Source: Bacillota bacterium
Lineage (GTDB): Bacteria > Bacillota > Dethiobacteria > Dethiobacterales > Dethiobacteraceae
Reading direction: 5' to 3'
Length of the DNA stretch: 64,000 bases
Assembly (NCBI GenBank): GCA_018725565.1
Contig: QLUR01000002.1
Span: 89,662 to 153,661, forward strand
Both the position numbers and the translations under genes were made by a program. Shown here piece after piece: positions 45,406 through 54,188 of this stretch (position 1 is the first letter of the stretch; each line of letters starts with the position of its first letter). The notes beneath the pieces are model-generated. The model was given only the letters and a program-made list of their open reading frames with translations. It was not told the DNA's origin and searched no databases.

Positions 45406-46419
45406 ATGGAGAACTTGTCGTTCAAAGCAATGGTCGTACGGGAAGGCGAGGGAAAGGTATTCACCCGCAGCATCGAGACCAGGAGCATAAAAGAGTTGCC
45501 GCCCGGCGACGTCCTCGTGAAGGTTCTCTACAGCTCGGTAAATTACAAGGATGCGCTGTCAGCCTCGGGCAACCGCGGTGTGACCAGGAACTTCCCCCAT
45601 ACCCCCGGTATTGATGCCGCCGGGATAGTCGCGGAAAGCACGAGCACGGATTTCTCAAAAGGCGACGAGGTGCTGGTAACCGGCTACGACCTGGGCATGA
45701 ATACCTCGGGAGGCTTCGCCGAGTACATACGCGTGCCCGCCTCCTGGGTCGTAAGGCTGCCTGCCCGGCTCACCATGAAAGAATCAATGATCTACGGCAC
45801 TGCCGGATTCACTGCGGCGCTCTCGGTGCTGAAACTTACGGAAGCCGGAGTAAAGCCCGGCGAAGGCGAGGTCCTGGTCACCGGAGCCTCCGGCGGCGTC
45901 GGGAGCATTGCCCTGCGCATCCTGGCCAAGCTGGGGTATACGCTGGTAGCGGCCGCCGGCATGATGGACGAGTCTGACTACCAGCAGGCAGCGGAGGAGC
46001 TGAAAAAGCTTGGCGCCGCCCGCGTTATACCGGCCGCTGAGGTGGACGACACCTCAGGGAAACTGATGCTTAAGGAAAAGTGGCGCGGCGTCGTGGATAC
46101 CGTAGGAGGCAGTGTGCTATCCACAGTTGTCAAAGAAACGCGTTACCTTGGCGTGGTAACCACCTGCGGCAACGTCGGCGGCCACGAGCTGAACCTCAAC
46201 GTCTACCCCTTCATCCTGCGTGGTGTCAGCCTTATCGGCGTGGACTCCGTCGAATGCCCCATGGGCGTCCGCCTGGCGGTGTGGGCGAAACTGGCCGGCG
46301 AATGGAAACCCGCTGACCTGCAGGCACTGACCAGCGAGATTTCCCTGGGCGAACTGGAGCAGCGCATCCAGCTCCTCCTGGCAAAGAAATCCAAAGGCCG
46401 CGCCGTATTAAAGATTTAA
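45406..46419 (+). CDS. AcuI/YhdH-type acrylyl-CoA reductase
   Basis: 337-residue zinc-free medium-chain dehydrogenase that reduces acrylyl-CoA or similar enoyl thioesters with NADPH. Motifs: SVNYKDALSASG near 43, GYDLGMNTSGGFAEY near 95, Rossmann VTGASGGVGSIA near 157 and SLIGVDSVECPM near 275, the last diagnostic for the YhdH/YhfP/AcuI group. GGGAGG lies seven bases before the ATG. With the TetR gene upstream it may detoxify reactive enoyl compounds. Confidence 0.9.
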   Translation: MENLSFKAMVVREGEGKVFTRSIETRSIKELPPGDVLVKVLYSSVNYKDALSASGNRGVTRNFPHTPGIDAAGIVAESTSTDFSKGDEVLVTGYDLGMNTSGGFAEYIRVPASWVVRLPARLTMKESMIYGTAGFTAALSVLKLTEAGVKPGEGEVLVTGASGGVGSIALRILAKLGYTLVAAAGMMDESDYQQAAEELKKLGAARVIPAAEVDDTSGKLMLKEKWRGVVDTVGGSVLSTVVKETRYLGVVTTCGNVGGHELNLNVYPFILRGVSLIGVDSVECPMGVRLAVWAKLAGEWKPADLQALTSEISLGELEQRIQLLLAKKSKGRAVLKI

Positions 46420-46528
46420 TTGGGAATATCACATAGGCATTGTTGACAAATGACGGCAGCTTTGTCGCTGGCCGGGTTTCATGGGTTCATTCGCTCAAAG
46501 GTGCGGCGGGGCAAACGGAGGGGCAATG

Positions 46529-47476
46529 ATGCAATATACGATGCTGGGCAAGACAGGAATCCGCGTTTCCAGGTTTGCCTTTGGCACTCTGACAATGGCG
46601 CCGATGCAACGGGACGTCCCTGTGGAGGATGGCGCACAGCTGATCAGGGAGGCGCTGCAGCGCGGTGTGACGCTGCTGGATACGGCGCAGGCTTATGGTT
46701 CTTACCCGCATATCCGCCGGGCAATTGAAGGTTATCGCGGTGAAGTGGTGATCGCCAGCAAATCGGCGACCAAATGCTACCGCGAGATGGAGGAAGCGGT
46801 GCGGGAAGCATGTCAGGAGCTGGGCCGCGAGATAATTGACATCTTCCTGATGCATGCTGTGCAGCGGGAAGAAGATTTGGCAGAACGGCGCGAAGGAGCC
46901 TGGCGGTGCCTGCAGGACCTCAAGAAGAAAGGCGTCATCAGGGCAGCCGGCTTGTCGACCCATAACTTCAATGTCTTTATTGAAGCGGCCGGCTGGCCTG
47001 AGATAGATGTGATGCACCCGATTTTCAACATGATAAGCTTTGGGTTGTTGAATGCGGAAGGCCGGGACGTGCCCGGCATCATTAAACAAGCGTATGAAAA
47101 GGGTATCGGCTTGTATGCGATGAAGCCGCTGGCCGGGGGACATCTTCACAAAAATGTTGAAAGCGCTTTGCGGTTTGCCTTTGATTTCCCCTATATGCAC
47201 GCAGTGACGGTCGGCATGGTCAAGCAGGAAGAGTTGGACGTCAATCTGAAGATTTATTACAGGCAGCCGGTGACGGAGGCGGAATTGCAGGCTGCGGCCA
47301 GCAATAAGCGGATGTATGTGGTCATCTTTTGCCAGGGCTGCGGCCGGTGTCTGGAAACGTGCGAACAGGGGGCCATCGCCCTGCGGGAGGGCAAGGCTGT
47401 CATCGACTATCATAGCTGTATCCTTTGCGGTTATTGCCGCCAAGCCTGCACGCAAAACTTTATTCGTATCATTTAA
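46529..47476 (+). CDS. Aldo/keto reductase with C-terminal 4Fe-4S domain
   Basis: 315 residues. An aldo/keto reductase barrel (TLLDTAQAYG near 48, KSATKC near 77, HAVQREEDL near 110) is followed from about 270 by a ferredoxin-like tail with CQGCGRCLETC and CILCGYCRQAC, two cluster sites. Such fusions are common in strict anaerobes, and the electron donor is probably ferredoxin. ATG 46529 is preferred (GGAGG seven bases upstream), with ATG 46526 possible. Confidence 0.9.
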   Translation: MQYTMLGKTGIRVSRFAFGTLTMAPMQRDVPVEDGAQLIREALQRGVTLLDTAQAYGSYPHIRRAIEGYRGEVVIASKSATKCYREMEEAVREACQELGREIIDIFLMHAVQREEDLAERREGAWRCLQDLKKKGVIRAAGLSTHNFNVFIEAAGWPEIDVMHPIFNMISFGLLNAEGRDVPGIIKQAYEKGIGLYAMKPLAGGHLHKNVESALRFAFDFPYMHAVTVGMVKQEELDVNLKIYYRQPVTEAELQAAASNKRMYVVIFCQGCGRCLETCEQGAIALREGKAVIDYHSCILCGYCRQACTQNFIRII

Positions 47477-47514
47477 GGGGCCTTTGCGGACCAAGGTAAA
47501 CGGAGGGTAAGCCG

Positions 47515-48303
47515 GTGTGCCTGCTGCTTTTTGCTTATGACCACCACCCTTGCTACAGGCTGGTCCTTGCTGCCAACCGTGATGAATATTTTGACCGTCC
47601 AGCCGCCCCGGCCGCTTTCTGGCCGGATTGCCCGCAGCTCCTGGCCGGCCGCGACCTGTCCCGCATGGGTACCTGGCTGGGTATCACCCGCGGCGGCCGC
47701 TTTGCCGCTCTTACCAATTACCGTGACGCTTCCCGGGAAGTGCCTGCCGCCCGTTCCCGCGGCGAACTGGTCAGCGAGTACCTGTGCGGTGCGCAGCATC
47801 CCCGTGGTTACCTGGAAGCCGTCAGCGGGAGAGCGGCTCTTTATCCCGGGTTCAGCCTGCTGGCCGGCAGCAGGGACGGTCTCTGGTACTACTCCAGCGC
47901 CGGCGGGCAGTTGCAGGAAATCGGACCCGGCCTTTACGGCCTGAGCAATCATCTGCTGAATACGCCCTGGCCCAAGGTGGTCAGATGCCGGGAGAGGATG
48001 GCTGCCTGCCTGGTCCGGACCGGAAAACTTGTGCCGGAGGCGCTGTTTTCTTTTCTTAGCGATGAAGCGTACGCCGCCGATGCGGAGTTGCCCGACACCG
48101 GTGTCGGCCTGGAGTGGGAGCGCATCCTTTCCGCCCCGTTTATCCGTTCCCCGGGCTATGGCACCAGGTCATCCACAGTACTGTTGATTGACCGGCAGGG
48201 GCGGGTATTTTTCTGCGAGAGAACGTTCCGCCAGGGCGAAGACCGCTGGAGCGAGGTTGTTTACGAGTTTGAACTGGCGGCAAGTAATAGCGGGGAGGAG
48301 TAA
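47515..48303 (+). CDS. NRDE-family (TANGO2-like) protein
   Basis: 262 residues starting MCLLLFAYDHHPCYRLVLAA followed by the family signature NRDEYFDRP and WPDCPQLLAGRDL. The second residue Cys could act as an N-terminal nucleophile after Met removal. The family is of unclear function (heme or lipid handling proposed for TANGO2). GTG start with GGAGGG seven bases upstream. It lies two bases before the DUF2284 gene, in the same transcript. Confidence 0.9.
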   Translation: MCLLLFAYDHHPCYRLVLAANRDEYFDRPAAPAAFWPDCPQLLAGRDLSRMGTWLGITRGGRFAALTNYRDASREVPAARSRGELVSEYLCGAQHPRGYLEAVSGRAALYPGFSLLAGSRDGLWYYSSAGGQLQEIGPGLYGLSNHLLNTPWPKVVRCRERMAACLVRTGKLVPEALFSFLSDEAYAADAELPDTGVGLEWERILSAPFIRSPGYGTRSSTVLLIDRQGRVFFCERTFRQGEDRWSEVVYEFELAASNSGEE

Positions 48304-48305
48304 AC

Positions 48306-48938
48306 GTGAAAAAGGTCTGTCTTGCCGAAGAAGTACAGCCGGCGGAGGATTTGGAGCGTTACCGCGAAAAGGCACTGGAACTGGGAGCGGACAGGGCCTG
48401 CCTGATAGCGGTGTCCGAGATTCCGGTCAAAGATGCGGTGGTCTTAAAATGTCAGGTTCCCAGGTGCTTCGGCTATGGTGTATGCGCCAACTGTCCTCCG
48501 CACACGCTGAAGCCTGCCGAACTGCGGGAGCATTTAAGAAATTATACTTGGGCGGTTTTTTTTACCAAGGATGTGCCGGCGGAGGTTATTGTCAGGGACA
48601 AGACCACCATCAAGGAACGGGTCGCCGCCTACCAGGAGATTTATAAGATAGTGAGCGAGCTGGAATCAATGGCTTTTTATGACGGCAATTATTTGGCCTT
48701 TGGTTTAGGCGCCGGCTCCTGCCGCCATACTTTCTGCGGCAGGGAAGAAAACTGCCTGGCCCTGGATGGCAAAAAATGCCGCTTTGCCCTGCTGGCCAGA
48801 CCGTCCATGGAGGCGGTCGGAATTGATGTTTTCCAAATGGTGGCGCAGGCGGGGTGGGATATTTATCCTATCGGCGGCGGCGCTAAGGCCGGGGAGGTAC
48901 CTAAAGGAGTACTGGCCGGCCTCGTTGTGATCAGGTAG
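48306..48938 (+). CDS. DUF2284 metal-binding protein
   Basis: 210 residues with Cys clusters CQVPRCFGYGVCANCPPH near 49-66 and CRHTFCGREENCLALDGKKC near 139-158, the DUF2284 hallmark for a predicted Fe-S or zinc protein. Function unknown. It follows the NRDE gene directly; GGGGAGG lies before the ATG. Confidence 0.88.
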   Translation: MKKVCLAEEVQPAEDLERYREKALELGADRACLIAVSEIPVKDAVVLKCQVPRCFGYGVCANCPPHTLKPAELREHLRNYTWAVFFTKDVPAEVIVRDKTTIKERVAAYQEIYKIVSELESMAFYDGNYLAFGLGAGSCRHTFCGREENCLALDGKKCRFALLARPSMEAVGIDVFQMVAQAGWDIYPIGGGAKAGEVPKGVLAGLVVIR

Positions 48939-49046
48939 GCAAAATCTGCATTTGTCCTGTACGCGGTTAAGCACTGTGCTTCATATAATAAAGTGCTGTC
49001 GGCATGCATTGAGCCGGCGGACGCGCGCGCCGGGAGGAGGGAAAGA

Positions 49047-49214
49047 ATGGCGCAAAACTGGATGTGTGTGAAGTGCGGATTTAAGTTTAAAGAGCCGGTG
49101 CTCATAGGCAAAAGCAAACCGCTGGCGCTCTGCCCGAAATGCCATGACCGTCCGATCAGGGAATTGGTCGCCAGAAACTGGGCTGAACGGCTGGGTTGCT
49201 GCGGGGGGCGCTGA
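49047..49214 (+). CDS. Small zinc-ribbon protein
   Basis: 55 residues with CVKCGFKF near 7 and CPKCHDR near 28, a rubredoxin-like or zinc-ribbon pair, plus a C-terminal CCGG. GGAGGGAAAGA lies before the ATG at 49047. Function unknown; it may serve redox or metal delivery with its Fe-S-rich neighbours. Confidence 0.8.
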   Translation: MAQNWMCVKCGFKFKEPVLIGKSKPLALCPKCHDRPIRELVARNWAERLGCCGGR

Positions 49215-49350
49215 CTAGCGGCTGATCAGCGGTGAAATATTCTAATAGCGACTTTCGGGTCGCTTTTTTTGCCGGCGCAAAAGTGATGAAGGCAGGAAAA
49301 GGAGCAGTGCTGTCGAAAAGAACATAACAAAGAACTGGGAGGGTCTGGCG

Positions 49351-49650
49351 ATGAGCGATTATTACTATGATGAGGAGCGGGCCATTGCGTACAAGGTATC
49401 CCCGCCGGCAGTCTCGGTCGTGCCCGGTGGGGAGTCTCTGCTGGTTCATGTCAACTTAAAGGCGACCAACTACAAAAAAGAAAAAGTGCGCAGGACCGTT
49501 TCGGAAACATACCCGGCTGACCGGTATACCAAAGATTCGGCAAAAGCAGCTTTTCTGGATAATGTTTTAAACCGCGTACTGGGCGGTGCAACCAGGATAT
49601 CCAACGAAGAATACGAGCGGATCAAAGAGCGGGTGGAAAGCGCGCTGTAG
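49351..49650 (+). CDS. Hypothetical protein
   Basis: 99 residues starting MSDYYYDEERAIAYKVSPPA; an N-terminal beta-rich half and a basic helical C-terminal half. Not recognised. GGGAGGG lies before the ATG. It ends four bases before the promoter of the hydrogenase maturation genes. Confidence 0.7.
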   Translation: MSDYYYDEERAIAYKVSPPAVSVVPGGESLLVHVNLKATNYKKEKVRRTVSETYPADRYTKDSAKAAFLDNVLNRVLGGATRISNEEYERIKERVESAL

Positions 49651-49653
49651 CCC

Positions 49654-49682
49654 TTGATTCCGCCAGGTGTTTCCTGTATAAT
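49654..49682 (+). promoter_or_regulatory. Promoter of the hydrogenase maturation leader
   Basis: TTGATT at 49654, 17 bp spacer, TATAAT at 49677. Confidence 0.8.
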
Positions 49683-49769
49683 TAACTTAACTCTGCTGGA
49701 CCGGCACGCCGGCCAAAGGAGCACAGAAGACTGCTGCCAAGGGGTTGCCTGCGGCGAGGGGAGGTAAAT

Positions 49770-49850
49770 ATGAGCATGGAAAAAATGCCTGTCGGGCAAG
49801 GTTTTGCCGGATGGGTTTTTATTTTCTGGCAGTCGTATGCGGGAGGTTGA
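49770..49850 (+). CDS. 26-codon leader ORF overlapping a terminator
   Basis: ATG at 49770 preceded by GGGGAGG with ideal spacing; reads MSMEKMPVGQGFAGWVFIFW, then QSYAGG and TGA. The TGA lies four bases before the GTG of the TM1266 gene. Its codons form the stem of an intrinsic terminator, so translation of this leader would keep the hairpin from folding. Possibly a leader peptide rather than a functional protein. Confidence 0.45.
   Translation: MSMEKMPVGQGFAGWVFIFWQSYAGG
49788..49825 (+). terminator. Intrinsic terminator in the hydE/hydG leader
   Basis: 12 bp stem with one mismatch (CCTGTCGGGCAA with TTGCCGGATGGG), 4-base loop, then TTTTTATTTT. It stands between the promoter at 49654 and the first maturation gene at 49855, so it should act as an attenuator, or end a short RNA. 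Confidence 0.75.
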
Positions 49851-49854
49851 ACTT

Positions 49855-50103
49855 GTGGAAAAACGGTTGGGTGTAATCGGCATTGTTGTTGAAGAGCAGG
49901 AAAATGCCGCCTGGAAAGTAAACCAGATTTTAAGCGACTTCAGGAATGTTATTGTCGGGCGGATGGGGATTCCTTACCGGGAACGGGAGGTCGCCGTGAT
50001 CGCCCTGATTGTCGACGGGTCAACTGATGAAATCGGCGCGCTGACTGGCAGGCTGGGAGCTGTGGCGGGAGTAAATGTGAAGTCGGCGTTGACCAAAAAG
50101 TGA
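49855..50103 (+). CDS. TM1266-family putative hydrogenase regulator
   Basis: 82-residue ACT-like/NikR-C-like domain (LGVIGIVVEEQENAAWKVNQ, then MGIPYREREVAVIALIVDGS) matching the 'iron-only hydrogenase system putative regulator' family known from Thermotoga TM1266. GTG start with GGAGG eight bases upstream. It directly precedes hydE and hydG. Confidence 0.9.
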   Translation: MEKRLGVIGIVVEEQENAAWKVNQILSDFRNVIVGRMGIPYREREVAVIALIVDGSTDEIGALTGRLGAVAGVNVKSALTKK

Positions 50104-50113
50104 AGGAGAGCAG

Positions 50114-51196
50114 ATGGAACAGATACAAGCGATAATTAACCTGGCTGCGGGCGGCGGCAAACCGGACCAGGCCGCTCTGGCAGCCTTGCTTGGCTGTGAA
50201 GGAGAGGACGAAGCTCGCTTGCTGGCCGCGGCCGACAGGGTCAGAAAGCAGTCGATGGGCGAGCGGGTGCACCTGCGCGGGCTGATCGAGTTTTCCAATT
50301 ACTGCGAGCGCAACTGCCTTTATTGCGGTTTGCGCCGTGCCAACGGAAGCCTGGTGCGCTACAGGATGGAGGGGGAAGAAATATTGGCAGTTGCCAGGGC
50401 CGGCGCTGCCTTGGGCTACCGGACGGTGGTGCTGCAGTCCGGGGAAGATTCCTGCTATACGGCAAAGATGCTGGCGGAGGTCGTCTGTCGGCTGAAAAGT
50501 GAGCTTGACCTGGCGGTAACTTTAAGTGTCGGTGAACGCAGCCGGGAGGAATATAAGCTGTGGCGGGAGGCGGGAGCGGACCGTTATCTGCTGAAGCACG
50601 AAACCGCCGACCGGGAACTTTACCAGGCTCTGCACCCGGATATGACCTTTGACAATCGACGCCGCTGCCTGTACTGGCTGCGGGAGCTGGGCTACCAGGT
50701 TGGTTCGGGCTGCATGGTAGGACTGCCGGGGCAGACGCTGGAGTCGCTGGCTGACGACCTGCTGTTCATGCAGGAGTTGGATGTGGAGATGGCCGGCATC
50801 GGCCCGTTTATTCCAAACCCCAGCACTCCGCTGGGCCACTGCCAGGGCGGAACGGCAGGGCTGACGCTGAAAATGATAGCGGCTGCGCGCCTGCTTCTGC
50901 CGCAGGCACACCTGCCGGCTACCACGGCACTGGGCACCGTCGACAGCCAGGGGCGCCAGAAGGCGCTGCAGGCCGGAGCCAACGTGGTCATGCCCAACAT
51001 TACGCCCAACCGCTACCGCCGTATGTACGAGATTTATCCAAACAAGATTTGCCTGGACGATAACCCGGCGCACTGCCGCAACTGTATCGGCGGGATCATC
51101 GCCGGGCTTGGCCGGACGGTAGCCACAGACTGCGGGCACAGCCCAAAGGGAGATTTCGCCGCTGCGGGTACGCTGAGCGAAGCCGGAACACAATAA
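50114..51196 (+). CDS. hydE: [FeFe]-hydrogenase maturase HydE
   Basis: Radical-SAM enzyme building the dithiomethylamine-bearing di-iron unit of the H-cluster. The 360 residues contain the cluster motif CERNCLYCGLRR near 63, SGEDSCYT near 115, GCMVGLPGQT near 198 and FIPNPSTPLG near 233. A C-terminal CRNCIGG near 319 may bind a second cluster. GAAGGAG lies upstream. hydF and the hydrogenase itself are not in this window. Confidence 0.95.
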   Translation: MEQIQAIINLAAGGGKPDQAALAALLGCEGEDEARLLAAADRVRKQSMGERVHLRGLIEFSNYCERNCLYCGLRRANGSLVRYRMEGEEILAVARAGAALGYRTVVLQSGEDSCYTAKMLAEVVCRLKSELDLAVTLSVGERSREEYKLWREAGADRYLLKHETADRELYQALHPDMTFDNRRRCLYWLRELGYQVGSGCMVGLPGQTLESLADDLLFMQELDVEMAGIGPFIPNPSTPLGHCQGGTAGLTLKMIAAARLLLPQAHLPATTALGTVDSQGRQKALQAGANVVMPNITPNRYRRMYEIYPNKICLDDNPAHCRNCIGGIIAGLGRTVATDCGHSPKGDFAAAGTLSEAGTQ

Positions 51197-51218
51197 CCTG
51201 ATGAGAGGAGCACAAGCC

Positions 51219-52646
51219 ATGGAGAAAAATAATCTCTTCCCCGGACGGCAGGCAGCCGATTTTATCCGGGAAGACGAGATAACCCTTATACTGTCGAAAG
51301 GGAAACAGGCCGGCGCCAAAGAGGTGCAAAGAATTATCGCCAAAGCGGGGCAGGCGGCGGGCCTGACCCTGGAGGAGACAGCCGTGCTGCTGCAAAACGA
51401 GGACCCCCTGCTGGAACAGGAGATGTTTGCGGCTGCCCGCGAAGTAAAGCTGAAGATTTACGGTAAGCGGCTGGTATTGTTCGCCCCGCTGTATGTCAGC
51501 GATCATTGCCTTAACAACTGCCTGTACTGCGGCTACCGCCGCCAGAACAGCTTCCGGCGCAGCAAGCTGTCGCAGGAGGACCTGGCGGAAGAAGTCAGAA
51601 TCCTGGAAGGACTGGGACACAAGCGGCTGGCGCTGGAAGCCGGCGAGCACCCTGCCGAGTGCCCGCTGGACTACATCCTAGACTGCATTAAGACTATTTA
51701 CAGCCTCAAATTCAAAAACGGCAGCATCCGCCGGATCAACGTCAATATTGCCGCCACCACGGCAGAGGACTACGCCCGGCTGAAAGCGGCGGAGATCGGC
51801 ACCTACATCCTTTTTCAGGAGACTTACCACCGCGAAACTTATCGCCTGATGCATCCTGACGGGCCAAAGAGCGATTACGACTGGCACACCTGCGCCCACC
51901 ACCGGGCCATGCAGGCCGGGATAGACGATGTCGGCTTCGGCGTCCTGTTCGGCCTCTACGACTACAGGTTCGAAGTGCTGGCCATGCTGATGCATGCCCT
52001 AAGCCTGGAGCAACATTTCGGTGTGGGGCCGCATACCATCTCTGTCCCCCGCCTGCGCCCGGCCCTCGGCATGGACCTCGCCCGCTTCCCCTACCTGGTC
52101 CCCGACGAAGATTTCGCCAGGCTGGTAGCTGTCCTCAGGCTGGCGGTCCCCTATACCGGGCTGATTCTGTCCACCCGGGAGCGTCCTGCCTTCCGCGACC
52201 GGCTGCTGGACTTAGGCATCTCCCAGCTTTCCGCCGGTTCCTGTACCGGGGTGGGCGGCTACCGGCAGGAGGACTGCAAGGCAGATGAAGAAGGCTCGCC
52301 GCCGCAGTTCAGCGTGGACGACCACCGCAGTCCGGACCAGGTGCTGCAGAGCATTTGCCGCGCCGGCTACCTGCCCAGCTACTGCACGGCCTGCTACCGC
52401 CAAGGCCGGACCGGCGACCGTTTCATGAAATTGGCCAAAAGCGGCAAAATCCAGGATGTCTGCCAGCCGAACGCCATCCTCACTTTCAAAGAATACCTGC
52501 TCGACTATGCCTCCCCGGAAACCCGGCTGGCGGGGGACGAAGCCATCCGCCTCCACCTGCAGGAAATCCAAAACCCCAAAGTGCGCTCCGCTGTCAGCAG
52601 CAAATTATCTCGCATAGAACAGGGAGCGCGCGACCTGTACCTGTAG
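51219..52646 (+). CDS. hydG: [FeFe]-hydrogenase maturase HydG
   Basis: Radical-SAM tyrosine lyase that makes CO and CN ligands of the H-cluster. The 475 residues carry CLNNCLYCGYRRQN near 92-105 and the C-terminal auxiliary-cluster motif CTACYRQGRTG...C near 388-412, which separates HydG from ThiH. ATG 51219 has GGAG upstream; ATG 51201 is a less likely alternative. Last gene of the hyd group; a terminator follows. Confidence 0.95.
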   Translation: MEKNNLFPGRQAADFIREDEITLILSKGKQAGAKEVQRIIAKAGQAAGLTLEETAVLLQNEDPLLEQEMFAAAREVKLKIYGKRLVLFAPLYVSDHCLNNCLYCGYRRQNSFRRSKLSQEDLAEEVRILEGLGHKRLALEAGEHPAECPLDYILDCIKTIYSLKFKNGSIRRINVNIAATTAEDYARLKAAEIGTYILFQETYHRETYRLMHPDGPKSDYDWHTCAHHRAMQAGIDDVGFGVLFGLYDYRFEVLAMLMHALSLEQHFGVGPHTISVPRLRPALGMDLARFPYLVPDEDFARLVAVLRLAVPYTGLILSTRERPAFRDRLLDLGISQLSAGSCTGVGGYRQEDCKADEEGSPPQFSVDDHRSPDQVLQSICRAGYLPSYCTACYRQGRTGDRFMKLAKSGKIQDVCQPNAILTFKEYLLDYASPETRLAGDEAIRLHLQEIQNPKVRSAVSSKLSRIEQGARDLYL

Positions 52647-52651
52647 ATTGT

Positions 52652-52673
52652 CCGCACGCCCCTGAGGAACCAA
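52652..52673. repeat. 22 bp direct repeat, left of the MntA/HepT module
   Basis: Sequence CGCACGCCCCTGAGGAACC and flanking bases, identical to 53682-53703. It ends inside the hydG terminator stem. Confidence 0.9.
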
Positions 52674-52697
52674 GCGCCGGTCTTGGTTCTTTTTTTG
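52667..52697 (+). terminator. Terminator after hydG
   Basis: GAACCAAG-CGCCGGT-CTTGGTTC followed by TTTTTTTG. Confidence 0.85.
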
Positions 52698-52828
52698 TTG
52701 TATTCATCGCCAATCTATGGTAATAATAAGCCAAAGGGGAGAGTCTGCTTTTTAACGCGGGGCTTAGTAAACTACTGAACAAGCCCCCAAAGCAGAAATT
52801 CTATACCTGCATTTGCGAGGTGAGAAAG

Positions 52829-53236
52829 GTGACCCCGGAAGAGATTATAGTCACAATCAAGGAGTATTTGGCAACACAACCGGAGGTGGCTGCGGCTTAT
52901 ATTTTTGGTTCGGTCGCCCGGGGGCGCATGTGGGCTCAAAGTGACGTTGATGTTGCCGTAATCTTTGCCCCCGAAGCGGGAGATAAGCCGGCCCGGTTTG
53001 ACCGGCGTCTGGAGTTGGAAATGGCGCTCGCTGACCTAGTACATAAAAAAGTGCAAGTAGTTGACTTTGAAACTGCGCCGGTGCCGCTGCGGTACCAGGT
53101 CCGCAAACACGGCCGGGTGGTAGTCGATAAAGATCCGCCACGCCGCGTCAGACTTGAAGCAGCCGCTATCGGTGAGTACCTTGATTTTCAACCCATACGT
53201 CAATTCTGCACCTCAGCAAAATTAGGAAGGTTATAA
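52829..53236 (+). CDS. mntA: MntA-like minimal nucleotidyltransferase antitoxin
   Basis: 135 residues with the nucleotidyltransferase signature GSVARGRMWAQSDVDVAVIF near 29-48. In MntA/HepT systems this enzyme adds AMP to the HEPN toxin and silences it. GTG start at 52829 with GAGG eight bases upstream (GTG 52820 is an alternative). The toxin gene follows after two bases. Confidence 0.9.
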   Translation: MTPEEIIVTIKEYLATQPEVAAAYIFGSVARGRMWAQSDVDVAVIFAPEAGDKPARFDRRLELEMALADLVHKKVQVVDFETAPVPLRYQVRKHGRVVVDKDPPRRVRLEAAAIGEYLDFQPIRQFCTSAKLGRL

Positions 53237-53238
53237 GT

Positions 53239-53661
53239 ATGGTTGACCGTGACTTTATCCAACGGAAAACTGATCGGCTGGTCGAGTATATCACCGACCT
53301 GGAGGATCAACGGCATATCTCCGTGGCAGACTGGGAAACCAACAAGATGCTGCGCAATCACCTGGAGCGCACACTGCAAAAAACTGTGGAGAGTTGCCTG
53401 GACATTGGCAAGCACCTCATCGCCGGCATGAACCTGCGCACACCGGAAGATTACAAAGATATTATGGTGATCCTGACCGAGGCCGGAATTCTACCGCAAG
53501 AAAAACTAAGCAAGTTTAAGAAAATGGCGCAGTTTCGTAACATAATCGTCCATGATTATGAGAAGATCGATCCGCACATAATCTTAGATATTTTACGCCA
53601 AGACCTTGATGACCTGCGACTCTTTGCGCGAGCCATCCGGGACCGAACAGGACGCCCTTAA
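53239..53661 (+). CDS. hepT: HepT-like HEPN ribonuclease toxin
   Basis: 140 residues of the DUF86/HEPN family with the active-site motif RNIIVHDY near 98 (R-x4-H plus Tyr, the Tyr that MntA AMPylates). Helical throughout. It forms a toxin-antitoxin module with the gene upstream. The whole module lies between exact 22 bp repeats. Confidence 0.92.
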   Translation: MVDRDFIQRKTDRLVEYITDLEDQRHISVADWETNKMLRNHLERTLQKTVESCLDIGKHLIAGMNLRTPEDYKDIMVILTEAGILPQEKLSKFKKMAQFRNIIVHDYEKIDPHIILDILRQDLDDLRLFARAIRDRTGRP

Positions 53662-53681
53662 CAAAGGGATAAGGTTATATA

Positions 53682-53703
53682 CCGCACGCCCCTGAGGAAC
53701 CAA
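53682..53703. repeat. 22 bp direct repeat, right of the MntA/HepT module
   Basis: Identical to 52652-52673. Immediately after it a permease reading frame begins in mid-domain. Confidence 0.9.
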
Positions 53704-54188
53704 CGGATTTCTGTAAGCAATTTCTTTTGTTGGCTACCATCATCGCGCAGCTCGTGAATTTTATCTTCTCCTTGCCTGTACTAATCGGACTTACCTACTA
53801 TTACGGCAGCGCTCCGACGCTTAACTGGCTGATCGGCATCCCTGTGCTAGTTATAGTGCAATTTGCCGTTATTTATGGCCTTTCCCTCATTATCTCGATA
53901 GCAAACGCCTTTTTCCGCGACCTGGAATACATAGTCACTGTGCTGATGAGCCTGTTGTTCTGGATGACGCCCATCATCTATCCCCTTCAGGCAGTGCCCG
54001 AAGAATATCAGGTGTTATTGGTCATGAAACCGGCCACCTACCTGATGCAGGCCTGGCGGGATCTTTTCTTTAACAACATGATTAACTGGCACAATATAGC
54101 CATCTCTGCAATGACAGCAGCCCTGGTTCTGCTGGCCGGGCTGCTGATCTTCAAAAAACTCGAGCGAAAACTGGACGAGGTACTATAA
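53704..54188 (+). pseudogene. Truncated polysaccharide ABC-2 permease (Wzm/TagG-like)
   Basis: About 160 C-terminal residues of a polysaccharide exporter permease: four membrane segments, with FFRDLEYIVTVLMSLLFWMT, then PIIYPL typical of Wzm. The N-terminal 100 or so residues are missing; the frame is open right back into the 22 bp repeat and has no ribosome site. The stop overlaps the following ATPase start (ATAATGA). Confidence 0.85.
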
